DNA from: Molossus alvarezi
Taxonomy: Eukaryota > Chordata > Mammalia > Chiroptera > Molossidae
Direction: 5' to 3'
Assembly (NCBI GenBank): GCA_037176705.1
Contig: CM073895.1
Span: 5,108,551-5,172,550, forward strand
DNA: 64,000 nt
Positions 21,966-32,715 of this stretch are shown here, one piece after another; position 1 is the stretch's first letter; the number at the start of each line of letters is the position of its first letter. The notes under the pieces were generated by a model. That model was not told where the DNA came from. It saw nothing but the letters and a program-made list of their open reading frames with translations, and ran no database searches. A program made the position numbers and the translations under genes.

Positions 21966-22185
21966 TTCACTCGCTCATTCATGCAGGCATTCATTCATTC
22001 ATGCATTCATTCATGCATGCAGGCATTCATGCATTCATTCATGCATTCATTCATTCATGCATGCATTCATGCAGTCATTTATGCAGTCGTGCACTCATTC
22101 ATTCATTCATGCAGTCATGCAGTCATTTATGCAGTCATGTAGTCATTCATTCATGCATTCATTTATTCATTTATGCAGTCATGAA
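21966..22185 (+). repeat. ATTC/ATGC microsatellite (cattcattcatg)
   Basis: Tetranucleotide-based array of cattcattcatgcatg and catttatgcagtcatgcagt units. It probably grew from the attcattc tail of the adjoining antisense L2 3' end. Confidence 0.92.
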
Positions 22186-22320
22186 ATGCCCCCAGGACCC
22201 GCACTGTGTTGCAGGACCCTCTCTAGGCACTGGCTGTTCTGAAATGAATCTGACGTGGCCCTGCCTGCTCCTGACAAGCTTAGAGGCCCCTGAACTCCTT
22301 CCCTGTCAGGCACGAGCTCA
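22186..22320 (-). mobile_element. Probable L2 3'-end fragment
   Basis: The microsatellite runs into ggaccctctctaggcactgg, ctgttctgaaatgaatctga, cgtggccctgcctgctcctg and acaagcttagaggcccctga. This resembles antisense L2 (gcactgttctaggcactggggatacagcagtgaacaaaac...ggtccctgccctcatggagcttaca). Confidence 0.55.
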
Positions 22321-22679
22321 GACCCGGAGCCCAGAAACCCAAGGCCTGGAGTCCTGTCGGGGCCCTGAGGCCTCTGCCCATGGACCCTGCCGTGCCCCTG
22401 CCCGCTGCCACTGCAGTTTGCAGCAGAGCCTGCGGTTTTCTGAGTGGAGACCTGGGCCCTGGGGAAGGCAGCGACAGTGGATACCACCTCCCCGCCCTGG
22501 GGGTGCGCGTCGGGCTGACCTGAGGGCAGGGGGTGGTCTGTGCAGAGGGCCCTCCCTGATGACAGCCCTCAAGGAATGCACCCTGCGCCCTGGAGGGCAC
22601 TGAGCTCACAGCACTGGTCCTGGGCCCCCGGCCCGGCTGGCATCGCGGGAGGAGAGGCGGGGGCTGGGAAGCACCCCGC

Positions 22680-22815
22680 CACCTGCGTCCACCAAGCAAA
22701 TTCGATTTGCAGGCAGGAGAGGGAGGCTCTGGGCTTCTCAGCCCATTATTTATCCAGTAGATTCTCAGCTTTGTGGCAGCTCAGGCCACAGCCTGGCATG
22801 AATACCAATTGGAGA
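22680..22815. promoter_or_regulatory. Candidate conserved non-coding element
   Basis: Motif-rich unique patch: agcaaattcgatttgcagg (an inverted caaat...atttg pair), tcagcccattatttatccag, gtagattctcagctttgtgg and ggcatgaataccaattggag. No repeat signature. Confidence 0.4.
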
Positions 22816-23224
22816 CAAGCTCCCCCCGGTCGTCCTCCAGCCCAGGCCCGGGCGCTCTCCAAGCCGTCCGGGAGGTGGGGGGGGGGGGGGGACAGGATAC
22901 CACAGGAGGAGAAGCTGGGCAGATCGGGGTGCTGTGATGCCCTGTCCTCGGGACCAGGGGCGTGCTGGCTGAAAGGCTGATGCCCAGAAGCACGGCCGTG
23001 GGGGACCCCTCCTGGGGCCACGGGAGGGATCCCCCCAGTCCGGCAGCGGCTCTGAGAAGTTCAGTCTCATGGCCCAGGAAGGTCGGCTGCAGACACTTCC
23101 TGTCGAGCAGGTGTTTCTCAGGCAGTGGGGTCGCGTTGAAGGATGATTCCGGACACTTGTCCCCTCTGTCCATCGGCCTGAGGCACCATAAAGGGTTAAC
23201 TTAGCTCCGAGGCAGTTGACCCAG

Positions 23225-23435
23225 TTAATTTTTAAAAATTTATTGTTATTGATGAAATGACTACAGGTGTCCTCCTTCCCCCTCTGCATGGACACCCTCC
23301 TCCGCACCCCCGTCCCCGCCCCCACGCCGTCACACAGTGTTGTCTGTGTCCCTTGGTTATGCATATATGCAGTTCAGTTCTTTGGTTTATCTCTGTCTGC
23401 CCCCCGCCCAAGTTGATCCAGTTTTGATGCTGTTT
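23225..23435 (-). mobile_element. Probable L1 3'-UTR fragment of a bat-type L1
   Basis: atttttaaaaatttattgtt, attgatgaaatgactacagg, tgtcctccttccccctctgc, a C-rich middle and ttgtctgtgtcccttggtta followed by tgcatatatgcagttcagtt resemble antisense L1 3' UTR text common in bat genomes. Attribution is from memory of the pattern and is only moderate. Confidence 0.45.
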
Positions 23436-23843
23436 CTTCTTAACTGGGGCTGGGGTCCCTGTGGACTGACGGGGAGGTGGGTTGTGACGTGTGTCAGGAG
23501 CTGAGGGCCCTGCTGTCCCGGCAGGGCACGTGCAGAGGCCGGAGCCCTCACGCCTGGCACGGGGTGGCGCATTCGGACCCGCCTGGGGAGCCTGCCTCCT
23601 GGCTGGGAGGTGGCAGGATGGGTCTCACGGGAGACCCGTCACTCCAGATCCCGTCTCGAGACCCTAATCTGGGGCACAGGGGGGCCAAGAGCAGAAGGGG
23701 AGGGTGGGCAGTTGTGGGCAGGCAGGGAAAGCTGCCCAGACAGAAGGGGGCCCGCAGAGTCCCTCCCCCCACACCAGTCCTCACAGCCCACTCTCTGGAG
23801 CCCGCCCACTGCCTGGCCCCCCCTCGGCCGACAGCCTCTGGAC

Positions 23844-24237
23844 TGTACTTGGGGGCATGTACCAGCCCCTCAGACTGGGCAGCTTGAACAACAGACACGC
23901 GTGGTCTCGGTTCCAGAGGCTGGACGCCCACGCTCAGGGCATGGGCAAGGCTGGTTCCCACTGAGGCATGAGGGAGGGTCCGCCTGGGCTCTCCCAGCTT
24001 CTGGTGTGACGCTGGCTCCTTGGGGCCTTTGGCCTGTGGAGCATCAGCCCAGCACCTGCTCCGTCTCCACGTGGCGTTCTCCCGTGTGCATGTCTGTGTC
24101 CGAGTTCCCATTTAGAAGGTTGTCACGTTGGGTTAGGGCCCGCCCTAATCATCTTAACCCCAATTTCCTAGTATCACGGGTTGAGATGTCCACATATGAA
24201 TTAGAGGGTTTGGGAAGACACAGTCCCACCTATAACA
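23844..24237 (-). mobile_element. MLT1-type LTR (ERVL-MaLR)
   Basis: The + strand opens tgtacttgggggcatgtacc and continues with gactgggcagcttgaacaac, gttccagaggctggacgccc, tcccagcttctggtgtgacg, gggttagggcccgccctaat, catcttaaccccaatttcct and acatatgaattagagggttt, then tataaca. These are the antisense LTR landmarks in order. The length of 394 bp fits a solo LTR. Target duplications are no longer clear. Confidence 0.85.
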
Positions 24238-24430
24238 GACCCTTCCCCTGGGAGGCCTCAGTCTCTGGGGCTGAAGAGAGGCCCCCGCTGCGGTTTGAGG
24301 GCCGTGACCGGGTGCTGCTTCCTCTATCCAGTCCGTCCCTCCAAGGGCTGGCGTCTGGCGGACGCAGGGAGGGTGGGCTTCATGCCTGGCACATGGCTTC
24401 CACCCTGACCAGACAGGTGTTTGACAAAAA

Positions 24431-24643
24431 GTTTTTTGTCTTTATTGATTTTTTTTTTAGACAGAAAGGAAGGGAGAGGGAGAGAGAGATAGAAACATCG
24501 ATGAGCGAGAACATTGACTGGTCGCCTCCTGCATGCCCCCCACTGGGGATCAGGCCCACAACCTGGGCAGGTGTCCTGACCGGGAATCGAACTGGCGACC
24601 TCCTGGTGCAGGGTCGACACTCAACCACTGAGCTGCACCGGCC
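24431..24643 (-). mobile_element. Full-length Ves SINE
   Basis: Antisense Ves: T-rich tail (gttttttgtctttattgatt), gaaggaagggagagggagag, aaacatcgatgagcgagaac, cgcctcctgcatgcccccca, ctggggatcaggcccacaac, ctgaccgggaatcgaactgg (B box in antisense) and aaccactgagctgcaccggc. It is of the subfamily with 'ccccagtgtggggcgtgcagg', typical of vespertilionoid bats. Confidence 0.93.
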
Positions 24644-24689
24644 GACATGACCAGGTGGGTTTTTAACTCAGAGGTTGAGGGGAACAGAA

Positions 24690-24862
24690 AGAGCGTGGCG
24701 TTCGGAGCCGGGAAGGCCTGAGCAGGGTGGGGAGCTAGGACACGCGCTGGCCCCTCTGCCTCACCTTCTCGCCTGTGAAACGCAGCGCCTGCCTGTGCTT
24801 CTGCAGAACATGGAGCCCTCAGCTGGGCGCGTAGCAGGCACAGAGACAGCGCCTCCCGCCCC
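24690..24862 (+). mobile_element. MIR SINE
   Basis: aagagcgtggcgttcggagc, gagctaggacacgcgctggc, cctctgcctcaccttctcgc, ctgtgaaacgcagcgcctgc and tgggcgcgtagcaggcacag follow sense MIR in order. Confidence 0.65.
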
Positions 24863-25184
24863 CGGTAGCGGCCTGCGTGTTCTCGTGAGAAAGGCTCAGT
24901 GCGAGGGTTTGCAGAGGATGGCCAGCCACCCCACAGAGCCGCCTGAATTCAGGTGTCTGCTCCTGGGCCAGGCTCCAGGGTCCCGGCCCGGCTGTGCCCC
25001 ACAGTGATTATGGGCAGGAGCATGAGTCGGGAGGCCTCCGGGTGCAGCGGCCTTGAGTCCTTGCTGTGAGTGAGACTGGAGGGGAGAGAGCTGCGCATCC
25101 AGCTCGGGGGAGCAGAGGCTGGGCCCGGGATGTCCAGGTGCAGAGACCTGAGCCCCACACTGTGCATGATGCACGTGGGCAGGA

Positions 25185-25268
25185 GGCTTGACCTGTGGGC
25201 CATGGTTTCCCCTGTCTGTGAAATGAGGAGACCTGAGATCCTTTTGTGGAATCGTCTCTAGAATCCTG
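25185..25268 (+). mobile_element. MIR SINE fragment
   Basis: aggaggcttgacctgtgggc, catggtttcccctgtctgtg and aaatgaggagacctgagatc match the sense MIR core (cctcagtttcctcatctgtaaaatgagg). Confidence 0.5.
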
Positions 25269-25934
25269 TGAGGCTTTGTGGGGTCCCTGCAGGCTGGTCT
25301 CTGGCTAGGGAGGGAGGCAGCACCCAGGAAAGCCGGCGGCAGAGAGACGGCACCCACACCTCTGCACGTGCTCAGCACGTAACCATCACTGTTCCCACTG
25401 CGCAGGCAAGAACAGGCCTCGGGCCCTCCCACGGGCCCCCTGCACCCACCACCCAGGGAGAGAGGGTTTCAGTTCAAGGCCGGGGAGCCCTGGCTTCCTC
25501 TTCTCCATCCTGAGCAGGCTTGTGGCCAAGGTCCCCCTGGGGCAGAGCCGTGGCATCCCCAGCAGGTAGAGGCCTGGCCAGGGCCGGACTGCTGCCCGGG
25601 AAGGAGCCGTGCACCTCCAGGAAGGCCCAGAGTGCTTCGAATCTGCACCCTGCAGGCCTGATGGATTGCACCATTCAGAGTGCACATATTTTTTTAATAA
25701 TCTGTTTCCAAAATTAGTCTTTCACTGTGTAACAGCAACCACAAACAGCGTGAGACACTCTTTTAACTTTGTCAGTGGTAGATGTTTTTCCCCCAAGAGC
25801 GGCAGAGGGAGGGAGAGCGGCAGAGGGAGGGGCCCGTCCCTGGCTCCCAGCACCCTGTCCCGCAGTGTCTGGCCCCCACCCTCATGGAGCTCCAAGGACC
25901 CCCCGAACAGGCCTTCTCCTCCCCTTTCCCATGG

Positions 25935-26042
25935 CTTGGGGCAGGTAGCATCACCTCTCTGCACCTCGGTTTCCTCAAGTGTACTGTGGCCTGGCCGTAG
26001 TTACTTAATGAAGCACAAAGTAGGTGCTCAGTTAACGTCCAG
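25935..26042 (+). mobile_element. MIR SINE fragment
   Basis: ggggcaggtagcatcacctc, tctgcacctcggtttcctca, agtgtactgtggcctggccg and aagcacaaagtaggtgctca followed by gttaacg follow the sense MIR 3' half. Confidence 0.65.
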
Positions 26043-26234
26043 GTGAGGCAGCTTCACCCTCTCCCTCGCCCTCTGGGTGGCTCTGGAAAGCTGACTCCGT
26101 CTGGGTTTTACTCGTCCTGTTGAGGCAAAGTTCTCAGTCCTTATTTCTAACTCGCGTCCCCTTTGGACGAGCCTCGTGAATCTCCCCGGGGGTCCAGCCC
26201 AGCCCACTGAGAGCCCCTCAGTTTCTCCACCAGC

Positions 26235-26340
26235 CAGGACTGTCATTGAGTTTGTTTCTGTTGTTTGTAATTCAGAGCAATAGGCTCTTCCCACATCTCC
26301 AAATGAAACGCGGTGTGACACTGAATGTGTTTGCTCAGAC
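26235..26340. promoter_or_regulatory. Candidate conserved non-coding element
   Basis: Short AT-rich island: gtcattgagtttgtttctgt, tgtttgtaattcagagcaat, cacatctccaaatgaaacgc and gacactgaatgtgtttgctc. It includes two forkhead-like tgttt cores. No repeat signature. Confidence 0.35.
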
Positions 26341-26344
26341 TGCT

Positions 26345-27045
26345 CCCCACGCCCAGCACCCTGGTCTGCTCCCCGGGGGGCATGCGCCCTCGACTCCCCC
26401 TTGAAAAACTCCAGCGGGTGTCAGAGCGGCAAGGCTGCCGGCTCCGCAGGACACGCCAGCTGGGCGCCCTGCCCCCTGCCGGCCACCCTGAGGGGAAGCA
26501 GCCCTCGGGGAGTCCTGGGGGGCGGATAAAAGAGGAGAAAGGGAGGCCAAGGCACAGACTACTCCGGTGTGTGGGGCGGCTGCGGCCGGGGCCCTGGGAG
26601 CTTGGTAAAGGGAAGGGTGGCATCAGAGTGACTTCCTGGGAGCTGGGGTCCTGAGCTCCCAGAGTCGGCAGAACTGCAGTGGGCTGAGGGGCGGCTTGGC
26701 AGGTGGAGGCAGCACCTTGGAACGCGGCCAAGGGGCAGCGGGCAGAAGCAGCTCTGCGCCCTTATCCGGCGGTCAGGCGGGCGGGGAGCCCCGGTGCTGC
26801 GGTGTGGCCGGGCCCCCGTGGCTCAGCACGGAGCCTGCTCCTGCTTCCCCCTGCTCCCAGGCCACGCGGGGCTCTAGAGGGTTCAGAGGGCCGCCCGGTC
26901 TGCGTCCGCCAGCAGGCCCCTGCCCAGGCCCCCCCGCGCCCCAGCGCTGCCCCCTCCCGCGTGCTCCCAGGAAGTGCCGATGGCTCGGTCTCCCCACTTC
27001 CCTCCGGAGTCCGCCCACCTCCAGACGAGACCCTCGTGCTCAGCG
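26345..27045. other. GC-rich intron, nothing recognised
   Basis: CpG-containing, GC-rich single-copy DNA between two AT-rich islands. No coding or transposon signature was found. Confidence 0.5.
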
Positions 27046-27049
27046 CGCG

Positions 27050-27190
27050 ACGAGGCTGTGGTGATTAAGCACTTAAATTGATTAATCAGATTTCCTGTGA
27101 TGAGAACCACTGTCATTCATTAATCTGAGCGGGATTATAAATAAGAGATGGCAGATACAGGAGACAAGTGTGTTGACAGATCGATGTCAC
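27050..27190. promoter_or_regulatory. Candidate conserved non-coding element with clustered homeodomain sites
   Basis: Very dense ATTA/TAAT content in a GC-rich setting: ggtgattaagcacttaaatt (NK2-type cactta core), the near-palindrome ttgattaatcag, tcattcattaatctgagc, gggattataaataagagatg and gacagatcgatgtcacgg. Seen directly: at least five homeodomain cores in 80 bp. Function is inferred. Confidence 0.5.
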
Positions 27191-27534
27191 GGCCTGAATC
27201 CCAAGCAGGGAGTGTGCCCCTGCCCAGGGCTCTCGCTGTGAGCAGGGGGGACAGCCCCTAAGGCAGGACGGCCCAGATGAAAGGACGAGCCTGGGGGGGG
27301 GTGCGGGCGTGCATACCAAGGGCTGGGCGCAGGGCTGTGCTCCCGACAGGTGGCCGGGCTCCCAGAGGGAAGAAGGTCTGGGAGTCCGTCCCCCCTGCAG
27401 GGCTCACGGGCTGTGTGACTGAGGTGCTCAGCCCCTCCGGCCTCCAGCCCACGGGTGAGAGGGGCCCCTCCCTGCTGGGTGGCCGTGCACCGTGCACTGT
27501 GCACCGTCGGGGAGGTAGCGGCCGTGACCCGTTC

Positions 27535-27870
27535 CACAGGTATTTCCCGAGCGGCCTCTGTGTGCCTGGACGGTGTGGGTGTGCAGGGTCTGCAGGAGAA
27601 GCGGTGCGTGGCCCTGCCCCTCTGACAGCTGGTGTCCTTGGACAGCAGACGACAGGGCGGCTGCACGCCCACCGCGGGGGCGAGGGCGTGGAGAGCACAG
27701 GCCTGGGAGGGGGTGTCCCCAGGAGCCTGGCCTTCAGGGAGCGGGAGACTGTCCTGAGAAAGGACTGTGCGGGCTGAGCTCTGAGGAAGGCCGCTGACTG
27801 TGAGGAGGGGCAGGGAGGCCAAGAGACGGTTCTAGAAGGAGAGGAGGGCATGGAGGTGCTGAGCCAGGAA
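27535..27870 (-). mobile_element. L2 3'-end relic
   Basis: ccacaggtatttcccgagcg, gcctctgtgtgcctggacgg, tggccctgcccctctgacag, gcgggctgagctctgaggaa and ggtgctgagccaggaaaaag follow antisense L2 from its 3' end inward (atttattgagcgcctactatg...gagctgagacctgaaggatg). Confidence 0.6.
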
Positions 27871-29200
27871 AAAGCAGGCATGGAGGGAGCCGTTGTCCGG
27901 AGGCCAGAGTGGCAGGGAGGGGGATGCCAGCCCCAGAGAGGCCTAGGGGTGGGCAGCAGCCACATTCCTGGGGGGGCTGCAGAGCAGAGGGGCCTCCTCA
28001 CAGCGGCATGCGGGGCCCGCCCACCTCGCCAGCCTTCCCCAGCTCCATGTTCTCTGCTGACCTCCTGGCCCCAGATGTCTGTCCCTGGTCTTCATGCACC
28101 TCTTCCCAGAGTGGTTCCCACCCGCTGGGGATGCGCTCCTGACTCTGGCCTCCTTGGCACCGCGAGGCCGTCGGCTCCCAGCCCAAGTGTCCTGCTTCCC
28201 TGCCCAGGTCAAAGCCCGGTGACGGCCCCGCAGAGCGCGGCGGCCTCAGTAAGCCAGTCACAGAGGCGACTACCCATGTGTGTGATGGCCTGACGCCTGT
28301 CCCCGCTCCCCTGGGGTGTGGGCCTCAGGAGGCGGGAACCGCCGGGCTGCCCCGGGCCCCGGGCATCCTCAGCCCCAGCCAAGGGCCGGGCACAGGGCAG
28401 GCCTTGGCGAACACCTGTTGCATTCCTGGATGCCGAGTCAAAGTGGCCTTGTGAGCATCGTAGAGACGGTGGCCATGCTGGAGAGCAGCAGAAAGGGCTC
28501 CGCCAGGGACATCCAGGCCCTTGTCTTCTGGGCGTCAGGACCTGGACCACCTCAGTGCCGCGGTGTTCACGGAGCCCCAGCATGGCCTGTGGCCCTGCGC
28601 AGGCACCGGGAAGGTGGTCCTGCCTTCCGGCCGCACCGAGGGGCCGGAGGGATGGGCGGGGCGGGCGAGCACGGAGATCGTGGCAGGGCACCCGGGCTGG
28701 TGTTGGGACGGGAGTCCCGGGGCAGCAGTGGGGGCTTGCAGATGGGATCACTGGGGAGGGCGGGGTGGGGGTCCGAGGCAGGGGTCAGGCACACGCACAC
28801 CACCCCTGCCCTTTCCGTCCGTGTGAACCACCTGACATCCTGTGCAGGGTCTCGAGGCAGCCTCAGCCCGAGGCCCGGGCCAGAGAAGGAGGCCACACCT
28901 CTGCCCGGATGCAAGGACCAGAGCACCGTTCTCGGCCTGGCTGGGCTCACAGTGATCACTCAGGGAGCCGTGCCCTCCGGGCCCCTGGGGGGACACGGCA
29001 AGAGTGTGGGGGCAGGAGTGGGCAGGGAGAAGTCTAGTGCCTCACCCCGCAGAGGACCCCGCGGGTGGTCAGTGAGACTAAAGCTGTCCCCCTGCTGCGT
29101 TAGTCCCTTCCAGTGCTCTGCCGAATAGCTGAGCAAGTTACCATCGCAGTGTCAGCTCTACACCCCTTTCTCCCGCGGTGTGGGCCGGCTGTGTCCAGGA
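27871..29200. other. GC-rich intron with a short L2 remnant
   Basis: Apart from the L2 end near 28.4 kb nothing is recognised. Long chance frames (up to 270 codons) overlap on both strands and lack conserved features. Confidence 0.5.
28350..28440 (+). mobile_element. L2 3'-end fragment
   Basis: agccaagggccgggcacagg, gcaggccttggcgaacacct and gttgcattcctggatgccga resemble the sense L2 terminus (gtgcctggcacatagtaggcgctcaataaatatttgttgaatg). Confidence 0.45.
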
Positions 29201-29207
29201 GCCCGCC

Positions 29208-29318
29208 CAGGGTGACCTTGGCCGGGACCCGTGGAGGATAACCTTGGCCCGGGCACCGTTGGGGATAACCTTGGCCCGGGCACTGTTGAGGATAACCTTG
29301 GCCCGGGCACCATTGAGG
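29208..29318 (+). repeat. 27-bp tandem repeat, about four copies
   Basis: gataaccttggcccgggcac starts at 29237, 29264 and 29291, exactly 27 bases apart, with a partly matching leading unit (gtgaccttggccgggac). Units differ at few positions. Confidence 0.93.
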
Positions 29319-29580
29319 CCCACTGTGTGCTCAGCACCATGGACTGCTCGGACGTCTGGCAGCTCAGCCGGGCCCCTCCTGGCACTGAGGTGTCTGCACC
29401 ATGAGGGGCCTGTGCCAGCTGGGTCTCGGGACATGTGGGGGAGGCAGATGGGGCTGTGGACTGTGTCCTGTGATGCACTTTGCCCAGCCCAGGTCCTGGG
29501 TGTCCTTCCTTGATCCCTGGGCCCCAGGTTGAGGTGGGAGTAAACTAAGGAGGGCCCAGTTTCTGCCCACCGAGGGAGGA

Positions 29581-29802
29581 AGGAGACAGGGTCTCGGCCC
29601 GTGGGGATGGCCAGTGAGCCGAGGGTGTGGGTGTGCCGGGGAAGGACCGCCCAGCTCTGCCCAGACAGTCAGAGCCAGCTCAGAGGGAGGGAGGAGACAG
29701 GGTCTCGGCCCGCGGGGATGGCCAGTGAGCCGAGGGTGTGGGTGTGCCGGGGAAGGACCGCCCAGCTCTGCCCGGACAGTCAGAGCCAGCTCAGAGCAGC
29801 GG
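29581..29802 (+). repeat. 111-bp direct tandem duplication, nearly identical copies
   Basis: aggagacagggtctcggccc begins at 29581 and again at 29692. The copies continue in parallel through gatggccagtgagccgaggg and gacagtcagagccagctcag, with only a few differences (for example cgtgggg against cgcgggg, cccagaca against cccggaca). A recent local duplication. Confidence 0.95.
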
Positions 29803-29914
29803 CAAATACTGCTTCCCTGGGCACAGGAACAGGGCTTTGCCTGACCCCCCAAACCAAAGCGAAGCAGGTGCAAAGACAGAGAGGTCTGAAAATACGCTCT
29901 GTGCTCGAGGATTC

Positions 29915-30105
29915 GCCCGACACATTGCTGAGCACATACTATGTGCCGCAAAGCAGGGCCTGAGAACAGAAACAAGTGTGGCCCCCCGTGAACTCACACT
30001 CCAGTGGGGGGACAGGCTGGCGGCCACCGTGGGGCTAAGCAAAGGGCACCCCAATGAAAGCATCCCCCCAGCCGCCTCTTTGCACCAAGGGTGAGAGCTC
30101 ATGGG
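29915..30105 (-). mobile_element. L2 3'-end relic
   Basis: acacattgctgagcacatac, tatgtgccgcaaagcagggc, ctgagaacagaaacaagtgt, ggccccccgtgaactcacac and tccagtggggggacaggctg match antisense L2 (ttgagcacctactatgtgcc...gaacaaaacagacaaggtcc...ctcatggagcttacattctagtggggg). Confidence 0.7.
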
Positions 30106-30109
30106 CGTC

Positions 30110-31010
30110 AGTTCTGAAGGAAAGGCGAAGTCGCTGGGAACGAAGGCCAGCCTAAGGCGACCTGGACAGACAGGGCAGGAGGAGTGTGGGTGAGCAAGGC
30201 CACGGAGCGGCCGAGGAGGGGGGGAGAGGCCCGGGTCTCCCAGGGGCGCTCCAGAGTGTGGGGAGAGGGGATGGCCACGGGGGAGACGCTGCCGGGAGAA
30301 GAGACCACAGGAGGGGGAGAGTTGGGGGAGAGGGTGAGCCTGTGGGAGCTGTGTTTGAACCGAGTCTAACTGGTGGTCAGCAGGAGGTGCCCCGTGCCCA
30401 CGGGAGCTGTGAGGCTGGGCCGGGTGGCCTGCCGAGCGAAACTGCCCGGGGTGACCCTGGACCAGGAGAGGCTCCGCCAGGAGTGAGCAGGGTTGTCCCG
30501 AGACCCGTCCCAGGGCAGGAGGATTGATTTGACCCCTGGACTGGGAGGCACAAGGTTGTCTGATGCAGAAGGTGGGACACTGGAGACAGGGCAAGGACTT
30601 GGCCATCAGTGGGAGTACCCCCTTCCGCCACTCTGCCCATGTGAGACTCTCCCACGGGGTTTGACTTTTTCAAGTCTTCCAGGAAGGTCTGCGGTCACCC
30701 CTAAGGGGTGGACATCTCAATTGGCTGCTGCTAGAAATAGCCGGCAGGGACCGAGGCTTGAAAGTGTCACCTGCTTGGGTGGGGACCCGGCCTAGGTTTG
30801 AGCAGACATTCAGGAGTCAAGACGGGGTCTCGAACGGAGCTCCTGGCCCCTGGGCGTCCAGAGGCCTGGACTTCGGGGGTGGACACTCGGGGCTGGGTTT
30901 CCCACACCTGGGCGTGGGGTCAGGTAGCGAGTGGGCATAGTCCCAGGCAGCCCCAAACATTTTCCAACTCAGTGCGCCCTCCACCCCCCGCTCACCTTGC
31001 TGTGGGCCAG
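30110..31010. other. GC-rich intron, nothing clearly recognised
   Basis: The part up to about 30420 may be a further decayed continuation of the L2 relic (gtgagcaaggccacggagcg, gagctgtgtttgaaccgag). The rest shows no recognised feature. Confidence 0.45.
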
Positions 31011-31014
31011 AGCT

Positions 31015-31285
31015 CGGTTTTAATGAGAAAAGAATTTCTCAGAATATTGAGTATAATTAAAACTCTACCATGGGGAGAAAAGGAGAAGGCCCGGCCGACG
31101 CGGAGAGAACAGAGGAAGTGAGGATGTTAACACACGACCCCCTCCCCTCTCCCAGTGACATGGATTATTAAGCCAGGTTGGAGAAAAGTTCCTATTAAAT
31201 ATTTAAATATTGCATTAAATATTCATCATCTCAGAAATTGCTCCCTCACAGATCCTTAGGTAAATATAGCAATATTTGATCACAG
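31015..31285. promoter_or_regulatory. Candidate conserved non-coding element
   Basis: AT-rich island of 270 bp in GC-rich DNA: ggttttaatgagaaaagaat, attgagtataattaaaactc, ggatgttaacac (HNF1-like half), catggattattaagccagg, ttcctattaaatatttaaat, attgcattaaatattcatca, ggtaaatatagcaatatttg and atcacagaagct. It includes the nested palindrome-like aaatatttaaatatt. No transposon signature. Confidence 0.5.
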
Positions 31286-31289
31286 AAGC

Positions 31290-32712
31290 TACACGCGGAG
31301 GCCCAGAGAGGGGGAGAGTCTGTCTGGGGCTTGGTTCCCGTGGGCCCGGGGAATCCCGCTCACGGAGGGGCTGCGACGGCAGGGCAGAGGCCCACCAGGG
31401 TGAGGGGCCTAGGTGACCGAGCCTCGGAGGGACGAGGTGACATGCAGGTCACACAGCTGGGGGCATGTTCTCTGTCCTCCTGAGTGGTCGGGGCCAAGCC
31501 TTGGTGAGAAGCTTCCCCGTGGGGAGGAGCCTCCCACCATGAACGCAGGCTGTGGGGGCAGGGACCCCTCGTCTCCGCCTCCTGGGACAGGCCGTGCTGA
31601 TGCTGCCCCGGTGCTGGGGTGAGGGACTGCGCCCTGTCCCAGGCCAGCGCTCACGGCCCAGGAGGGAGAAGACATCCTGCTGCCTCTTCCTCAGAGGATG
31701 CTTCAGGGTACAGTGAACCAGGCTCACCCCCAGGCCGCTCGGAGCCCAGAGCCCTCGGTGAAGTCACACCGATCCCCGTGTCACGGAGTCCCCACCGCTC
31801 CCCCACCCTGAGAACCAGCCACACTCAAGCCTGTCCCCCTGCCCCCTCTCCTCCCCTAGGCAAATTCTGGGGTGAGAAGGAGGCCACAGGACTGGTGGGC
31901 CCGCTCCCGGGCAGCAGACGTGGGGTGGGGGTCCCCTGTGCGGATTCTGATAAGTGACCCATGCTGCCGGTGCCCGCCCCTCTGGGCTGACGGGCAGGAA
32001 GGCGTGAAATCCGATACTCCGGTGGGTCAGGAATGTTCTTGAGCCTCGTGTCCTGGAGGAAGGACCACGGGCTGGAAGAGAGCCTGGTCTCTCGGGACGT
32101 GGCCCGGGTGACCGAGCTGAACTGGCAAGTGGGCGGCCAGAGGTTCGGGTTCCGGTGGCAGGAGGGGAGCAGGCCGGCTTCCGCCCACCGCGGGGAGGGA
32201 GGGAGGGAGAGCCCGTAGCAGCACAGGAGCCGGGCAGGTGGGACTGGACCGCCCTCTGCACGTTGGATCCCGACCACTCGTGTTTTAACGCTACCACGTG
32301 GTTGCCGGCAACAGGAAGCCTGTTTCTTTCCCACTGTGTACGTCCAGGAGGTCGGTGCTTGCCTGTCATTGCACACGTCAGAGTAGTGCGTTCTCTCCTC
32401 CCGCAACTGCAGGCCTGTCGCGAGGCAGAGAAAACGCAGGGCTGGGAAGTCGAGCCCCTTTCCTGGGGCCCAGAGACAGCAGCTCCATGTGGGGGTGCCT
32501 GCCTCTCCCCATTAGGGATGCAGCCCGCTGCTGCCACCCCAGGGAGGCTGGGCTCCTGGAGGCTGCAGGACAATCTGTTATTTCCCCGGGGAGGCTGGTG
32601 AAGGTGTGTGCTCCCTGGGGAGAAGCAGGTGTAGTCACGAGGCCCAGGCAGCCTGGCCTGTAGGGTCGGTTGCTGGGCTTCAGATCAGGCTGCTGAGTCT
32701 GAGACCTGCCCC
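31290..32712. other. GC-rich intron, nothing clearly recognised
   Basis: Short MIR-like snatches (gaggcccagagagggggaga near 31300; ggtcacacagctgggggcat near 31447) are too brief to call. Otherwise unremarkable. Confidence 0.45.
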
Positions 32713-32715
32713 CCA

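Noticed and set aside
25685..25775. Possible MLT1-like LTR end (tgtgtaacagcaaccacaaac)
   Set aside because: Only about 40 bases resemble an LTR end and the neighbouring sequence does not continue the match.
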